In this document: in pieces, positions 10,275 through 19,278 of the stretch | Layout of the letters: each line of letters begins with the position of its first letter | Numbering within the stretch: the stretch's first letter is position 1 | Origin: Brevundimonas naejangsanensis | Lineage (GTDB): Bacteria; Pseudomonadota; Alphaproteobacteria; Caulobacterales; Caulobacteraceae | Direction of reading: 5' to 3' | DNA length: 64,000 nucleotides | Assembly: GCF_000635915.2 (NCBI RefSeq) | Contig: NZ_CP015614.1 | Coordinates: 348,501 to 412,500, forward strand | Position numbers and translations under genes: made by a program | Notes under the pieces: model-generated | Told to the model about the DNA's origin: nothing | The model's input: the letters and a program-made list of their open reading frames with translations, nothing else | The model's database searches: none

Positions 10275-11101
10275 TGCGCGGCGGTCGGCGACAGTCTTCG
10301 GGCAAGGGCGGCGCGCGCGGCGCCCCCCCTAGCCGCGCGGCCGCGATCGGCCGGCTGGACATGTCGCCGCGCGTCGTGGCGGCGACCCTCGTGGTGGGCG
10401 TCGGCATAGTCGCGGCCGTGCTGGCCACGGGCGCACGCGCCGAGCGCATCTCGACCGCCGCCACCGAGCGCTTTGACGCCGTCACGACCGGCATGGGTCT
10501 GAAGGTGCGTCAGGTCCACGTCACCGGGGCCTCGCCCGAGGCCGCCGCCGCGGTGCGCGCCGCTATCGGCGTCCACGCGGATCAGCCTATCGTCAGCCTG
10601 GACCTGGCCGCCGTGCGCGACCGGGTGCAGACCGTCGGCTGGGTCAAGGAGGCGCGCGTGGTGCGCCTGCTGCCCGACACCCTGATCGTGGACGTCAAGG
10701 AGCACGACCGCCTCGCTGTCTGGCAGGTCGGCGGCAAGGCCCACGTCATCGACGCCCAGGGCCTGGTTATCGAGGGCGCCGACGCGGGCCGTTATCCGCG
10801 CCTGCCGCTGGTGGTGGGCAAGGGCGCCGATCAGGCCGCCTCCGACGTCCTGCCCCTGCTGGCCCAGCGCCCGCGCCTGATGGCCAAGGTCGACGCCCTG
10901 GTCCGCGTGGACGAGCGCCGCTGGGACCTGCGCCTTAAGGACGGCTCCCTGATCCAGCTGCCCGCCGTGGATCAGGAATCCGCCCTGATCCGCCTCGACG
11001 CCCTGGACCAGCGCGAACGCCTGCTGGACCTGGGTTTCGCCCGCATCGACCTTCGCACGCCCGAAGAAGTGGCCGTCCGCCCTTCCGAAGGCGCCGTTTA
11101 A
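10262..11101 (+). CDS. ftsQ: Cell division protein FtsQ
   Basis: A 279-residue single-pass inner-membrane protein. A basic cytoplasmic N-terminus (MPAVVRGGRR...) is followed by a membrane segment at about residues 37-60 and a periplasmic POTRA domain starting near 80 (LKVRQVHVTGASPEAAAAVRAAI), then the beta domain with WVKEARVVRLLPDTLIVDVKEHDRLAVW. FtsQ links early and late division proteins by binding FtsL/FtsB. ATG 10262 lies within the end of ddl, so translation is probably coupled; a start 7 codons upstream is possible. ftsA begins 26 bases after the stop. Confidence 0.93.
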   Translation: MPAVVRGGRRQSSGKGGARGAPPSRAAAIGRLDMSPRVVAATLVVGVGIVAAVLATGARAERISTAATERFDAVTTGMGLKVRQVHVTGASPEAAAAVRAAIGVHADQPIVSLDLAAVRDRVQTVGWVKEARVVRLLPDTLIVDVKEHDRLAVWQVGGKAHVIDAQGLVIEGADAGRYPRLPLVVGKGADQAASDVLPLLAQRPRLMAKVDALVRVDERRWDLRLKDGSLIQLPAVDQESALIRLDALDQRERLLDLGFARIDLRTPEEVAVRPSEGAV

Positions 11102-11127
11102 CTCTCTGACCTCTTAGGACACGACCC

Positions 11128-12453
11128 ATGGTTGGACGCAGCCGAGACATGAAGCCGGAACAGGGCAGGGGCGCGCCGCGCGCGCCGGTCGTGGCCGCGC
11201 TCGATCTCGGTCAGTCCAAGGTCGCCTGCTTCATCATGAAGCCCGACGGCGTGCGCCACGCCGACCGCACCATCCGCGTCGCCGGGGCCGGCCACGTCCA
11301 GTCGCGCGGCGTCAAGGGCGGGGCCATCGTCAACATGGACGAAACCGCGCAGGCCATCGGCCACGCCGTCGAACGCGCCGAGCGCGCGGCGGGGGCCCCG
11401 GTCTCCGGCGTCGTCGTCACCACGGCTATCGGCCAGATGGCCAGCCACCGGGTGCAGGCGCGCGTGTCCCTCGGCTCCCATCCGATCAGCGACGCCGACC
11501 TGGCCCGCGCCATCGGCATGGCCCTGGCCCAGATCCGCCTGCCGAACCGGCGCCCGATCCACGTCCTGCCCATCGCCTGGTCGGTGGACGGGGCGCGCGG
11601 CGTGCACGATCCGCGCGCCATGCGCGGCGGCTCGCTCGGGCTCGACCTGCTGGTCGTCTCCATGTCCGAGGGCTCGTTCAACGCCCTCAGCCACTGCCTC
11701 GAACTGGCCCACCTGGACCTGCAGGGCGTGGCCGCCGCGCCCGTCGTCTCCTCCCTGGCCGCGCTGGAAGAGGATGAGATGGAGCTGGGCGCCCTGTGCA
11801 TCGACATGGGCGGCGGCTCGACCTCGGCGGCGGTCTGGGGCGGACGCTCCCTGCTGCATATCGAAAGCCTGAACGTCGGCGGCGACCATGTGACCGCCGA
11901 CATCGCGCGCGGCCTCTCCACCTCGCGCGTCGGCGCCGAGCGCCTGAAGACCCTGCACGGCTCGGCCATGGCCAGCGCCAACGAAGACCGCGAAATGCTG
12001 GAAGCCCCGCCGCGCGGCGAGGACGCCTCGGCCGGCCCGGTCATCGTCCCGCGCGCCATGCTCAAGACCGTCATCGCCCCGCGCGTCGAAGAGACGCTGG
12101 AGCTGCTGCGCGACCGCCTGAAGCACGCCGGCATGGGCCTGGAGCCCGGCGCGGGCCTGGTCCTGACCGGCGGCGCCAGCCAGCTGAATGGCGTGCGCGA
12201 ACTGGCCGTGCGCGTCTTTGACCGCCCCGTGCGCCTGGGCCGCCCGCAACGCGCGCCCCACCTGGCCGACGCCGCCGCTGGCCCGGCCTTCTGCTCGGCC
12301 GCCGGCGTCCTTCTTCGCGCCGCCTACGGCCCGCGCGAGGCGGTCTCCGCCCGCAAGCTGATGTCCCGCCAGATCACCGCCGCCGACGCGCCCAAGGTGC
12401 ACCGCGGCGGCATGGTGGCGCGTGCGGCCGGGTGGCTGCGAGACAACCTGTAG
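11128..12453 (+). CDS. ftsA: Cell division protein FtsA
   Basis: A 441-residue actin-like ATPase that anchors FtsZ to the inner membrane. The phosphate-1 motif AALDLGQSKVACFI lies near residue 27, the phosphate-2 motif CIDMGGGSTSAAVW near 227, and the adenosine motif LVLTGGASQLNGV near 348. The C-terminus ends in an amphipathic helix (GGMVARAAGWLRDNL), the membrane-targeting sequence expected of FtsA. The protein is somewhat longer than E. coli FtsA because of a variable segment around residues 275-300. ftsZ does not follow directly; a receptor gene intervenes. Confidence 0.95.
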   Translation: MVGRSRDMKPEQGRGAPRAPVVAALDLGQSKVACFIMKPDGVRHADRTIRVAGAGHVQSRGVKGGAIVNMDETAQAIGHAVERAERAAGAPVSGVVVTTAIGQMASHRVQARVSLGSHPISDADLARAIGMALAQIRLPNRRPIHVLPIAWSVDGARGVHDPRAMRGGSLGLDLLVVSMSEGSFNALSHCLELAHLDLQGVAAAPVVSSLAALEEDEMELGALCIDMGGGSTSAAVWGGRSLLHIESLNVGGDHVTADIARGLSTSRVGAERLKTLHGSAMASANEDREMLEAPPRGEDASAGPVIVPRAMLKTVIAPRVEETLELLRDRLKHAGMGLEPGAGLVLTGGASQLNGVRELAVRVFDRPVRLGRPQRAPHLADAAAGPAFCSAAGVLLRAAYGPREAVSARKLMSRQITAADAPKVHRGGMVARAAGWLRDNL

Positions 12454-12807
12454 GGCGTCGATCCAGCCGCGCGGAATACGCTGCTGCGACGTTTCGAGTT
12501 TGAGCGCCGCCGCATATGTGCAGGCAGGGCTCAACCGCGAGCCGGGTTTCGCGCCGGCTTCAGCGAAGCTCTGCGGCGCGGCGCTTGGATCAATGCCGAA
12601 AATAGAAGTTCGCTGAGCGGCTGTGGGCGCGACTCGTGCGCTCCCAACTGAGGCGGGGTTGTGGCCGTATTGTTACACGAACGACGTTTATCGGCCCCAT
12701 TCGAGACACAAAGCTTGCTTGGCCGGCGCTATTGGTTAGACCCAAGCTAACAGGGTCCTTGAGTTCGCTTCGGGCGCTTTGAGTTTAACAAGGTTGGGGC
12801 ACATCCA
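12454..12807 (+). other. 354-bp gap between ftsA and the TonB-dependent receptor gene
   Basis: No gene, RNA gene or repeat element is recognised here. The last 150 bases are less GC-rich, with TTGTTACACG near 12670 and GAGTTTAACAAGG near 12780, and probably hold the receptor promoter. No clean -35/-10 pair or CtrA box could be assigned. No intrinsic terminator after ftsA was seen. Confidence 0.4.
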
Positions 12808-15800
12808 ATGCAAATGAACCGCAGACATCTTTTTGGGACGACCGTCCTTGCGGGCGTCGTGGCGCTTTCCGCGCCGGCGCTGGCGCAGTCGACGCAGCCT
12901 GATGAGCAGGTGTCCCAGGTCGAAGAGATTGTCGTCACGGGCTCGCGTATTCGCCGCGATCCGACCACCTCGCCGACTCCGCTGATCCAAGTTCAGCGCG
13001 AGCAGCTGCTGGAAAGCGGCCAGTCGACCATGATCGACTACCTGGCCACTATTCCTGCTCTGTCGAACTCGGTGGTGCCCTCTGATACGACGGGCTCCGG
13101 TCTGGGCGATGGCGGCCTGTCGCTGCCGAACCTGCGTTCGCTCGGTTCGGGCCGCACCTTGACCCTCGTTGACGGTCGCCGGCATGTCGGCTCCAACGGC
13201 GGTTCTCTGGCGGTCGACGTTGACACCATCCCGCGCCTTCTGATTCAGAACATCGAGATCATCACCGGCGGCGCTGCGTCCGTTTACGGCGCTGATGCCG
13301 TGTCGGGCGTGCTGAACTTCAATCTTCGCAAAGACTACGAAGGGGCCGAGATCGACGCCAACTACGGCATGATCAACGATGGCGGCGAGGCGAACCAACG
13401 CGTCTCTGCGCTGATCGGCAAAAACTTCTTCGACGACCGCCTGAACGTCTATGCGTTTGGCGAGTACGAGAAGGCGGACGAAGTACGCGCAGCGGATGTG
13501 GACTGGCTCCGTGGCTCGACAGCGCTCGTTTCGACCGACGCCGACCCGGTGGCGCGACCCTTCGACGGTGTCATCGATTCGACCCTGTTCTCCAACCTTC
13601 GCACCATGCAACGGCTGCGCTGGGGCGTCGTGAACCTGGCCAACAACCGCGCCGCCAGCCCCACCAATGACCCGGACACGAGCTATTTCAGCTGCGGCGT
13701 TGTGGGCTCCGCCGTGCCGACGGCGAACTACAACAACACCAACTGCACCCAACTCGCTCAGGGCAAGTCCTGGGTGTTCAACGGCGATGGCTCGGCGAGG
13801 CTTGCGGACTTCGGAACGCGCGTCGGGACGGGTCTGTCGCCAGTCTACAACGTCGGCGGCGATGGCGAACTGGCCTCGGAATACGCCAACTACACCTTCT
13901 TCCCGCGGTCCGAAGCGAAGCGGTTCCAGGTTGGGGCTAACTTCCGTTTGACGGAAAGCATCCTGGCTCGGTTCGAAGCGAAGCGCGTCGAGGAAGAGAC
14001 CTTTGACGAAGGGCAACCCACCTTCTTCGACATCTTCATCTCAGACCGCACGGCCGCTAACCGGCTGTCGACCATCCGCGCGACCAGCGCCTTCGACATT
14101 CGTCTGAGCGACAACGCCTTTATCCCGGAAAATCTGCGGCAGGCGATCCTCAACAACCGGATCGACATCTATTCGCAGCCCACCGCCACGGAACCGGGTC
14201 AACTGCTCGGCACTGCGGCGGCGCCCTACGCCCGCTCGGCGCTGCGCGGCCCGGATCGCAGCCAGCTCAACACGCGCGATTTGACGCGTTATGTGGCCTC
14301 GGTGGAAGGGCGCTTCGACAACTTCCTGTTCGTCAAGGACGGTAGCTGGGACATCGGCTACACCTACGGCGAGGTCGAGGTCGCAAACCGTGAACGCGGC
14401 GTCGATGTCGAGCGCATGGCGTTCGCGGCGGACGCCGTGCGTGACACGGCGGGCCTGCTCGGCACGCCGGGCGGTATTGTCTGCCGCTCGACCTTGCTCG
14501 CCAAGCAGGGCGTCCCGATGGGACAACTCGGCGACCTGGTGCGTGGCGGTGACGTTCGCAGCTCCGAAGCCGGTCGCGCTGCAATCGAGCAGTGCAAGCC
14601 GTTGAATATCTTCGGTGTTGGCCAGCAGAGCCAGGAAGCTCTGGACTACCTCTACGCTGAAGTCGGCACGACCGATCGTAATGAGCAGGAGCAACTGCTG
14701 GGCTCGTTCTCGGGCCAGTTGTGGGACTTCTGGGGCGCTGGCCGCATCGGCATGGCCATCGGCGCCGAGCATCGGCGTGAATTCACCGAAGGCACGGGCC
14801 GCGATCGTGAGTTCGGTGACCGTCTGTTGTTCCTGAACAGCGGTCCTGATCAGGAGCCGGTGGAATACGAGAGCGACGAGATCTTCGGCGAAATCTCTAT
14901 CCCCCTGTTCCGCGACAGCTTCCTTGGCCAATTTGCCGAGCTGAGCGGTTCGTACCGTTACTTCGATTACAGCCATATCGGCACGGGTGACGTCTATGGC
15001 GTCAACCTCGTCTATCGTCCCATCCAGGACATCGCCTTCAAGACGAGCTTCAATACCTCTCTGCGCGCTCCGACCCTGTCGGAAGTGTATGGTCCTTTTT
15101 CGCAGACGTTCTCGTTCTTTGGTTCGAACGATCCCTGCACCACGTCCAACATCAATGCCGCCGCGAATGCCGAGTATCGTGCGAACCGGATCAAGAACTG
15201 TACCGCTCTGGCCGCTCAGCAGGGTCTCACGTTCGACTTCGCCGGTGACACGCCGGGAACCACGGACGATTTCGGTCGCCTTTACTCCACGTCCAGCATC
15301 TCGGGCGTGAGTGGCGGGAACCCGAATCTGGAACCCGAAGAGTCCGACTCGTTCACCTTCTCGGTCGTGCTCCAGCCGCGCTTCATTCCGAACTTCAGCC
15401 TCGTTCTCGACTATTACGAGATCGAACTGACCAACGTCATCGCCTCCGTGTCGGCGCAGACGCTGGCTGAAAACTGCGTCAACGGGCCGACGCTCAATGA
15501 GGGAGCTTGCTCGTTCATCTTCCGCAACAATCCTGATGTCCCGTTTGGGGTTGGCGCGCCCAGCAGCGATCCGGTCGGCGGTTACATCGAAAGCTCGATC
15601 AACTACGCCAAGCGCACCACGCGCGGTCTGGACTTCACGGCCAACTATTCGGTCGACATGGAAGAGATGTTCGGCTTGAACGTGGGTCGACTGGACTACC
15701 GTTTGGGCGGGACCTGGTTGATCGAGCAGAAGCAGTTCAACAACTCCCAAGATCCCAACGACTATACAGGCCTGGATTCGACGCTGCGGTATCCTCGCGT

Positions 15801-16128
15801 TCGCATGACGTCGTCGCTGACGTATCGTCCGACCTCCAAGTGGAGCCTGAACTGGACGATGGACTGGCAGACGGCCCAGGACATCTCGCAGATGCGTACT
15901 TTCGTGGCGAATGCGGACGCGCGACTGGTGCAGTATATGAACACTGGCAACTTCGCCCGTCATGACTTCACGGTTCGCTACAACGTTACGGAGGACGTCT
16001 CGATCCGCGCAGGCGTCACCAACGCGTTTGATGCCGAGCAGGCTAAGTGGCTGGGCTTCACCATGTACCCGAACTTCGATCCGTGGGGCACGCGCTACCA
16101 CATCGGGGTGAACTGGAAGGCGTGGTAA
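12808..16128 (+). CDS. TonB-dependent outer-membrane receptor
   Basis: A 1106-residue outer-membrane protein. A signal peptide of about 26 residues (RRHLFGTTVLAGVVALSAPALAQ) is followed by the TonB box EEIVVTGSRIRR. The plug domain has LVDGRRHVGSNGG and IEIITGGAASVYGADAVSGVLNFNLRK. The C-terminal beta-barrel ends in WGTRYHIGVNWKAW, with the aromatic last residue expected for BAM insertion. The family imports siderophores, oligosaccharides or vitamins by TonB energy; the substrate is unknown. Long barrels with Cys-containing extracellular loops like this are common in Caulobacterales. The codon usage is visibly less GC3-rich than in ftsA and ftsZ. A second ATG 6 bases in (12814) could be the start. 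The gene sits between ftsA and ftsZ and is followed by its own terminator. Confidence 0.92.
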   Translation: MQMNRRHLFGTTVLAGVVALSAPALAQSTQPDEQVSQVEEIVVTGSRIRRDPTTSPTPLIQVQREQLLESGQSTMIDYLATIPALSNSVVPSDTTGSGLGDGGLSLPNLRSLGSGRTLTLVDGRRHVGSNGGSLAVDVDTIPRLLIQNIEIITGGAASVYGADAVSGVLNFNLRKDYEGAEIDANYGMINDGGEANQRVSALIGKNFFDDRLNVYAFGEYEKADEVRAADVDWLRGSTALVSTDADPVARPFDGVIDSTLFSNLRTMQRLRWGVVNLANNRAASPTNDPDTSYFSCGVVGSAVPTANYNNTNCTQLAQGKSWVFNGDGSARLADFGTRVGTGLSPVYNVGGDGELASEYANYTFFPRSEAKRFQVGANFRLTESILARFEAKRVEEETFDEGQPTFFDIFISDRTAANRLSTIRATSAFDIRLSDNAFIPENLRQAILNNRIDIYSQPTATEPGQLLGTAAAPYARSALRGPDRSQLNTRDLTRYVASVEGRFDNFLFVKDGSWDIGYTYGEVEVANRERGVDVERMAFAADAVRDTAGLLGTPGGIVCRSTLLAKQGVPMGQLGDLVRGGDVRSSEAGRAAIEQCKPLNIFGVGQQSQEALDYLYAEVGTTDRNEQEQLLGSFSGQLWDFWGAGRIGMAIGAEHRREFTEGTGRDREFGDRLLFLNSGPDQEPVEYESDEIFGEISIPLFRDSFLGQFAELSGSYRYFDYSHIGTGDVYGVNLVYRPIQDIAFKTSFNTSLRAPTLSEVYGPFSQTFSFFGSNDPCTTSNINAAANAEYRANRIKNCTALAAQQGLTFDFAGDTPGTTDDFGRLYSTSSISGVSGGNPNLEPEESDSFTFSVVLQPRFIPNFSLVLDYYEIELTNVIASVSAQTLAENCVNGPTLNEGACSFIFRNNPDVPFGVGAPSSDPVGGYIESSINYAKRTTRGLDFTANYSVDMEEMFGLNVGRLDYRLGGTWLIEQKQFNNSQDPNDYTGLDSTLRYPRVRMTSSLTYRPTSKWSLNWTMDWQTAQDISQMRTFVANADARLVQYMNTGNFARHDFTVRYNVTEDVSIRAGVTNAFDAEQAKWLGFTMYPNFDPWGTRYHIGVNWKAW

Positions 16129-16156
16129 CAACGACTAGTTACTGAAGCTAAGCGGA

Positions 16157-16183
16157 GGGCGGCTCAATCGAGCCGCCCTTTCG
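16157..16183 (+). terminator. Intrinsic terminator of the receptor gene
   Basis: A perfect 9-bp stem GGGCGGCTC/GAGCCGCCC with loop AATC is followed by TTTCGTTG, 28 bases after the receptor stop. It separates the receptor from ftsZ. Confidence 0.85.
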
Positions 16184-16289
16184 TTGTAATGCCGGCGGTA
16201 TTTTGTGGCTAAGCTAGGGAAATCGCCTGCCATTTCCTCCGACTCACGCTACCGAGGGTAACTCTTCGTTAACTCAGACAGGGTTTTCC

Positions 16290-16316
16290 TTAACGCGCTC
16301 ATAACCAATGCGATTC
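16290..16316 (+). promoter_or_regulatory. ftsZ upstream control: CtrA-like box and GANTC site
   Basis: TTAA at 16290-16293, seven bases, then ATAACC at 16301-16306 gives TTAA-N7-ATAAC, one mismatch from the CtrA consensus. GATTC (a CcrM site) follows at 16312-16316. The ftsZ ATG is 55 bases further on. In Caulobacter, CtrA represses ftsZ and CcrM methylation is needed for full ftsZ expression; the same logic is inferred here. Confidence 0.6.
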
Positions 16317-16371
16317 GGCGGGGATCTCGCGTTGGGGACGAAGGGCAGGGTCCTTAGGTCGGAATTACATA

Positions 16372-17976
16372 ATGTCTCTCTCGCTGGTCAGGCCGGAAGC
16401 CACGGAATTGAAGCCCCGCATCGTCGTGTTCGGCGTGGGCGGAGCCGGCGGCAACGCCGTCAACAACATGATCGACTCCGGCCTCGAGGGGGTGGAGTTC
16501 GTCGTCGCCAATACTGACGCCCAACATCTGAGCTTCGCCAAGACCGACCGTCGCATCCAGCTGGGCGAGACCATCACCCAAGGCCTGGGCGCGGGCGCCC
16601 ACCCCGAGGTCGGCATGAACGCCGCCGAGGAAAGCGCCGATGAGATCCACGCGCACCTGGAAGGCGCGCACATGGTCTTCATCACCTGCGGCATGGGCGG
16701 CGGCACCGGCACCGGCGCGGCGCCGGTCATCGCCAAATGCGCGCGCGATCGCGGCATCCTGACCGTCGGCGTGGTGACCAAGCCCTTCACCTTCGAAGGC
16801 CGCCACCGGATGCGCCTGGCTGACGCTGGCGTGGCCGAGCTGCAGCGCTACGTCGACACCCTGATCGTCATCCCGAACCAGAACCTGTTCCGGGTCGCCA
16901 ACGAGCGCACCACCTTCTCCGACGCCTTCGGCATGGCCGACCAGGTGCTGCACTCGGGCGTGCGTTCGATCACCGACCTGATGATCCTGCCGGGCCTGAT
17001 CAACCTGGACTTCGCCGACGTCCGCGCCGTGATGAGCGAGATGGGGAAGGCCATGATGGGCACGGGCGAGGCCACGGGCGACGACCGCGCCCTGCTGGCG
17101 GCCCAGAACGCCATCGCCAACCCCCTGCTGGACGAAACCAGCCTGAAGGGCGCCAAGGCCGTGCTGGTGAACATCACCGGCGGCATGGACATGACCCTGC
17201 TGGAAGTCGACGAGGCCGCCAACGCCATCGCCGGCGAAGTGGACGGCGACGCCAACATCATCTTCGGCGCCGCCTTCGACCCGGCCCTGGACGGCAAGAT
17301 CCGCGTTTCGGTCGTGGCGACCGGCATGGACGAGGCTGTCATTCAGCAGATCGAGCCGCAAGGCCAGACGTTCAGCCGTACGGGCGCGCCGTCGGCGGCT
17401 GCGCCGCGTCAGCCGGAGGTCCGCATCGACCCGGTGCGCGACGCCGCGCCGCAACCCGCGCCGGCTCCGACCTATGAAGCCCCGGCCGCACGCGCGCCTG
17501 AGCCTCGGATCGAAGCCAAGCCCGAGCCCGTGATCCACGACGCGCCGCGCAACCTGGAGCCGATCGTCGATCCGTGGGTCGAGGAATACGAGCAGGGCGG
17601 CGGCCGCGGCCAGACCGCAGCCTCGTCGGAACAGGGCGACCTCTATTTCGACCGCGCCCCCCAGCGTCAGCAGCCTGCGCCGCAGCAACCGGCCCAGCAC
17701 TCGACCCAGCGTCCGGCCGCCCGGCACGAAGAGCCTGCCGAAGAGCCCTTCTATGACGAGCGCGATCACCGCCGCAGCGGCTGGAGCCTGTTCGGTCGCA
17801 AGCGCCAGCAGTCGCAGCAGCAGCCCTCCTACGCGCCGCCGCCGTCGTCGAACCGCACGACCCAGCAGCTGCGTCAGACCCAGTCGATTCAGCCGCAGCA
17901 TCAGGACCCGCAACTGGGCCAGAGCGAAGACGACGACCTGGAGATTCCCTCCTTTCTTCGCCGCCTCGCGAACTGA
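16372..17976 (+). CDS. ftsZ: Cell division GTPase FtsZ
   Basis: A 534-residue tubulin-like GTPase that forms the division ring. The nucleotide site is shown by [15 protein letters not shown] (about 20-34), VANTDAQHL, and the tubulin signature [13 protein letters not shown] (about 107-119); the synergy-loop region has [11 protein letters not shown]. After about residue 325 comes a linker of nearly 190 residues rich in Pro, Gln and Arg, typical of long alphaproteobacterial FtsZ. The conserved C-terminal peptide, EIPSFLRRL, binds FtsA and other partners. ATG 16372 starts the frame. It is monocistronic here: a terminator lies before it after the receptor gene, and one lies after it. Confidence 0.98.
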   Translation: MSLSLVRPEATELKPRIVVFGVGGAGGNAVNNMIDSGLEGVEFVVANTDAQHLSFAKTDRRIQLGETITQGLGAGAHPEVGMNAAEESADEIHAHLEGAHMVFITCGMGGGTGTGAAPVIAKCARDRGILTVGVVTKPFTFEGRHRMRLADAGVAELQRYVDTLIVIPNQNLFRVANERTTFSDAFGMADQVLHSGVRSITDLMILPGLINLDFADVRAVMSEMGKAMMGTGEATGDDRALLAAQNAIANPLLDETSLKGAKAVLVNITGGMDMTLLEVDEAANAIAGEVDGDANIIFGAAFDPALDGKIRVSVVATGMDEAVIQQIEPQGQTFSRTGAPSAAAPRQPEVRIDPVRDAAPQPAPAPTYEAPAARAPEPRIEAKPEPVIHDAPRNLEPIVDPWVEEYEQGGGRGQTAASSEQGDLYFDRAPQRQQPAPQQPAQHSTQRPAARHEEPAEEPFYDERDHRRSGWSLFGRKRQQSQQQPSYAPPPSSNRTTQQLRQTQSIQPQHQDPQLGQSEDDDLEIPSFLRRLAN

Positions 17977-18005
17977 CCGCCCTAAACGGCCCTAAAGTCT
18001 AGAAG

Positions 18006-18034
18006 CGCCCCGGAGCTGGTCTCCGGGGCGTTTT
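18006..18034 (+). terminator. Intrinsic terminator of ftsZ
   Basis: A perfect 10-bp stem CGCCCCGGAG/CTCCGGGGCG with loop CTGGT is followed directly by TTTT, 30 bases after the ftsZ stop. Confidence 0.9.
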
Positions 18035-18202
18035 GCTTGGGCGAGCGGCCCCGCGGCGGGCGCGCCGGCCGGTGTCTCGATCGTAACCAAAGCGAAACAA
18101 TCCGAAACCCGACTTTCATTTCGGGCTTGAGCCCCCAGGCGTAAACGACGGGTGAGGCGAAGACCGTCCAGCGGGGCGGGTCGCGCAACAGAGAGCTTCC
18201 GA

Positions 18203-19102
18203 GTGACGGTCCGCAACGACCAGTACGAACAGACTATCGTCGCCCCGGCCATCTGCGCCGGCGTCGGCGTGCACACCGGCCGCCGCGTGCGTCTGGTCGT
18301 GCGCCCGGCAGCGCCCGGCCACGGTATCGTCTTCGTGCGCACCGATGTGACCGACCGCGACAACCGCATCCCCGTCTCGGGCGAAGCCGTCGTGGACGCG
18401 CGCCTGAACACCATGATCGAGAATGCGGCGGGCGTGCGCCTGTCGACGATCGAACACCTGATGGCCGCCCTGGCCGCTCTTGGCGTCTCCAACGCCGTGA
18501 TCGAGGTGGACGGGCCGGAGCTGCCGATCCTGGACGGCTCGGCGCTGCCGTTCGTGCAACTGCTGGACCGCGCCGGCTTCCGCCGTCAAGAGGCGCCGCA
18601 GACCTATATCGAGATCCTGAAAGCCGTCCGGGTGGAGGAGGGCGACAAGTCCGCCGTCCTGTTGCCGTGCGACCGCTATGAGATGCGCTTCGAGATCGAC
18701 TTCCCCACGCCGGTCATCGGCAATCAGGTGGTGGATTTCGTCGTGGACGAGGCGACCTTCCGCTCGGACATCATGGCCGCCCGCACCTTCGGCTTCGCTC
18801 ATGAGGTCGAGGCCCTGCGTCAGGCGGGTCTGGCTCGCGGGGGGTCGCTGGAGAACGCCGTGGTCATCGACGGCGACCAGATCCTGAACCCCGGCGGTCT
18901 GCGCATGGAACGCGAGTTCGTGCGTCACAAGGCGCTGGACGCCATCGGCGACCTTTATGTCCTCGGCGCCCCCCTGCTGGGTCGCTACGAAGGCGTCAAG
19001 GCGGGGCACGCCCTGAACAACAAGCTGGTCCGCGCCTTGCTGGCCCAGCCGAACGCCTGGCGCGAGACGACGCGCGTGCCTGATATGGCGATGGCGGGGT
19101 AG
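18203..19102 (+). CDS. lpxC: UDP-3-O-acyl-N-acetylglucosamine deacetylase
   Basis: A 299-residue zinc deacetylase for the first committed step of lipid A synthesis. The zinc ligands are seen as His in STIEHLMAAL (about residue 84) and His/Asp in FVRHKALDAIGDLYVLG (about 238-252); the catalytic His lies in KAGHALNNKLVRAL near 268. The N-terminal QTIVAPAICAGVGVHTGRRV matches the family. The start is GTG 18203 (MTVRNDQYEQ); the frame is open 17 codons upstream without family signal. It sits after ftsZ, the usual end of the division and wall cluster in alphaproteobacteria, but has its own 170-bp leader after the ftsZ terminator. Confidence 0.96.
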   Translation: MTVRNDQYEQTIVAPAICAGVGVHTGRRVRLVVRPAAPGHGIVFVRTDVTDRDNRIPVSGEAVVDARLNTMIENAAGVRLSTIEHLMAALAALGVSNAVIEVDGPELPILDGSALPFVQLLDRAGFRRQEAPQTYIEILKAVRVEEGDKSAVLLPCDRYEMRFEIDFPTPVIGNQVVDFVVDEATFRSDIMAARTFGFAHEVEALRQAGLARGGSLENAVVIDGDQILNPGGLRMEREFVRHKALDAIGDLYVLGAPLLGRYEGVKAGHALNNKLVRALLAQPNAWRETTRVPDMAMAG

Positions 19103-19106
19103 GTCT

Positions 19107-19278
19107 CCCTTCTCCCCTTGTGGGAGAAGGCGGCGGGCGGAGCCTGACGGATGAGGGGTGTGATCGCCTCGGCGTCCGGATAGGCGCATCGCTTGCTGTA
19201 GATGATTTCCGAATGTCGCGCTGACACCCCTCATCCGAGCGCCTTCGGCGCCCACCTTCTCCCACAAGGGGAGAAGGG
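19107..19278. repeat. 172-bp inverted-repeat element, family A
   Basis: Perfect 24-bp inverted arms at 19107-19130 and 19255-19278 (CCTTCTCCCC TTGTGGGAGAAGG plus flanks). A second perfect inner pair, GGATGAGGGGTGT against ACACCCCTCATCC, lies inside. It occupies the space between the convergent lpxC and pgeF stops and abuts the pgeF stop codon. Close relatives lie at 32237-32386 and 54455-54613. Confidence 0.88.

Noticed and set aside
14041..16131. 696-codon minus-strand frame opposite the TonB-dependent receptor
   Set aside because: No signal peptide or domain, while the receptor on the plus strand has signal peptide, TonB box, plug and barrel end.
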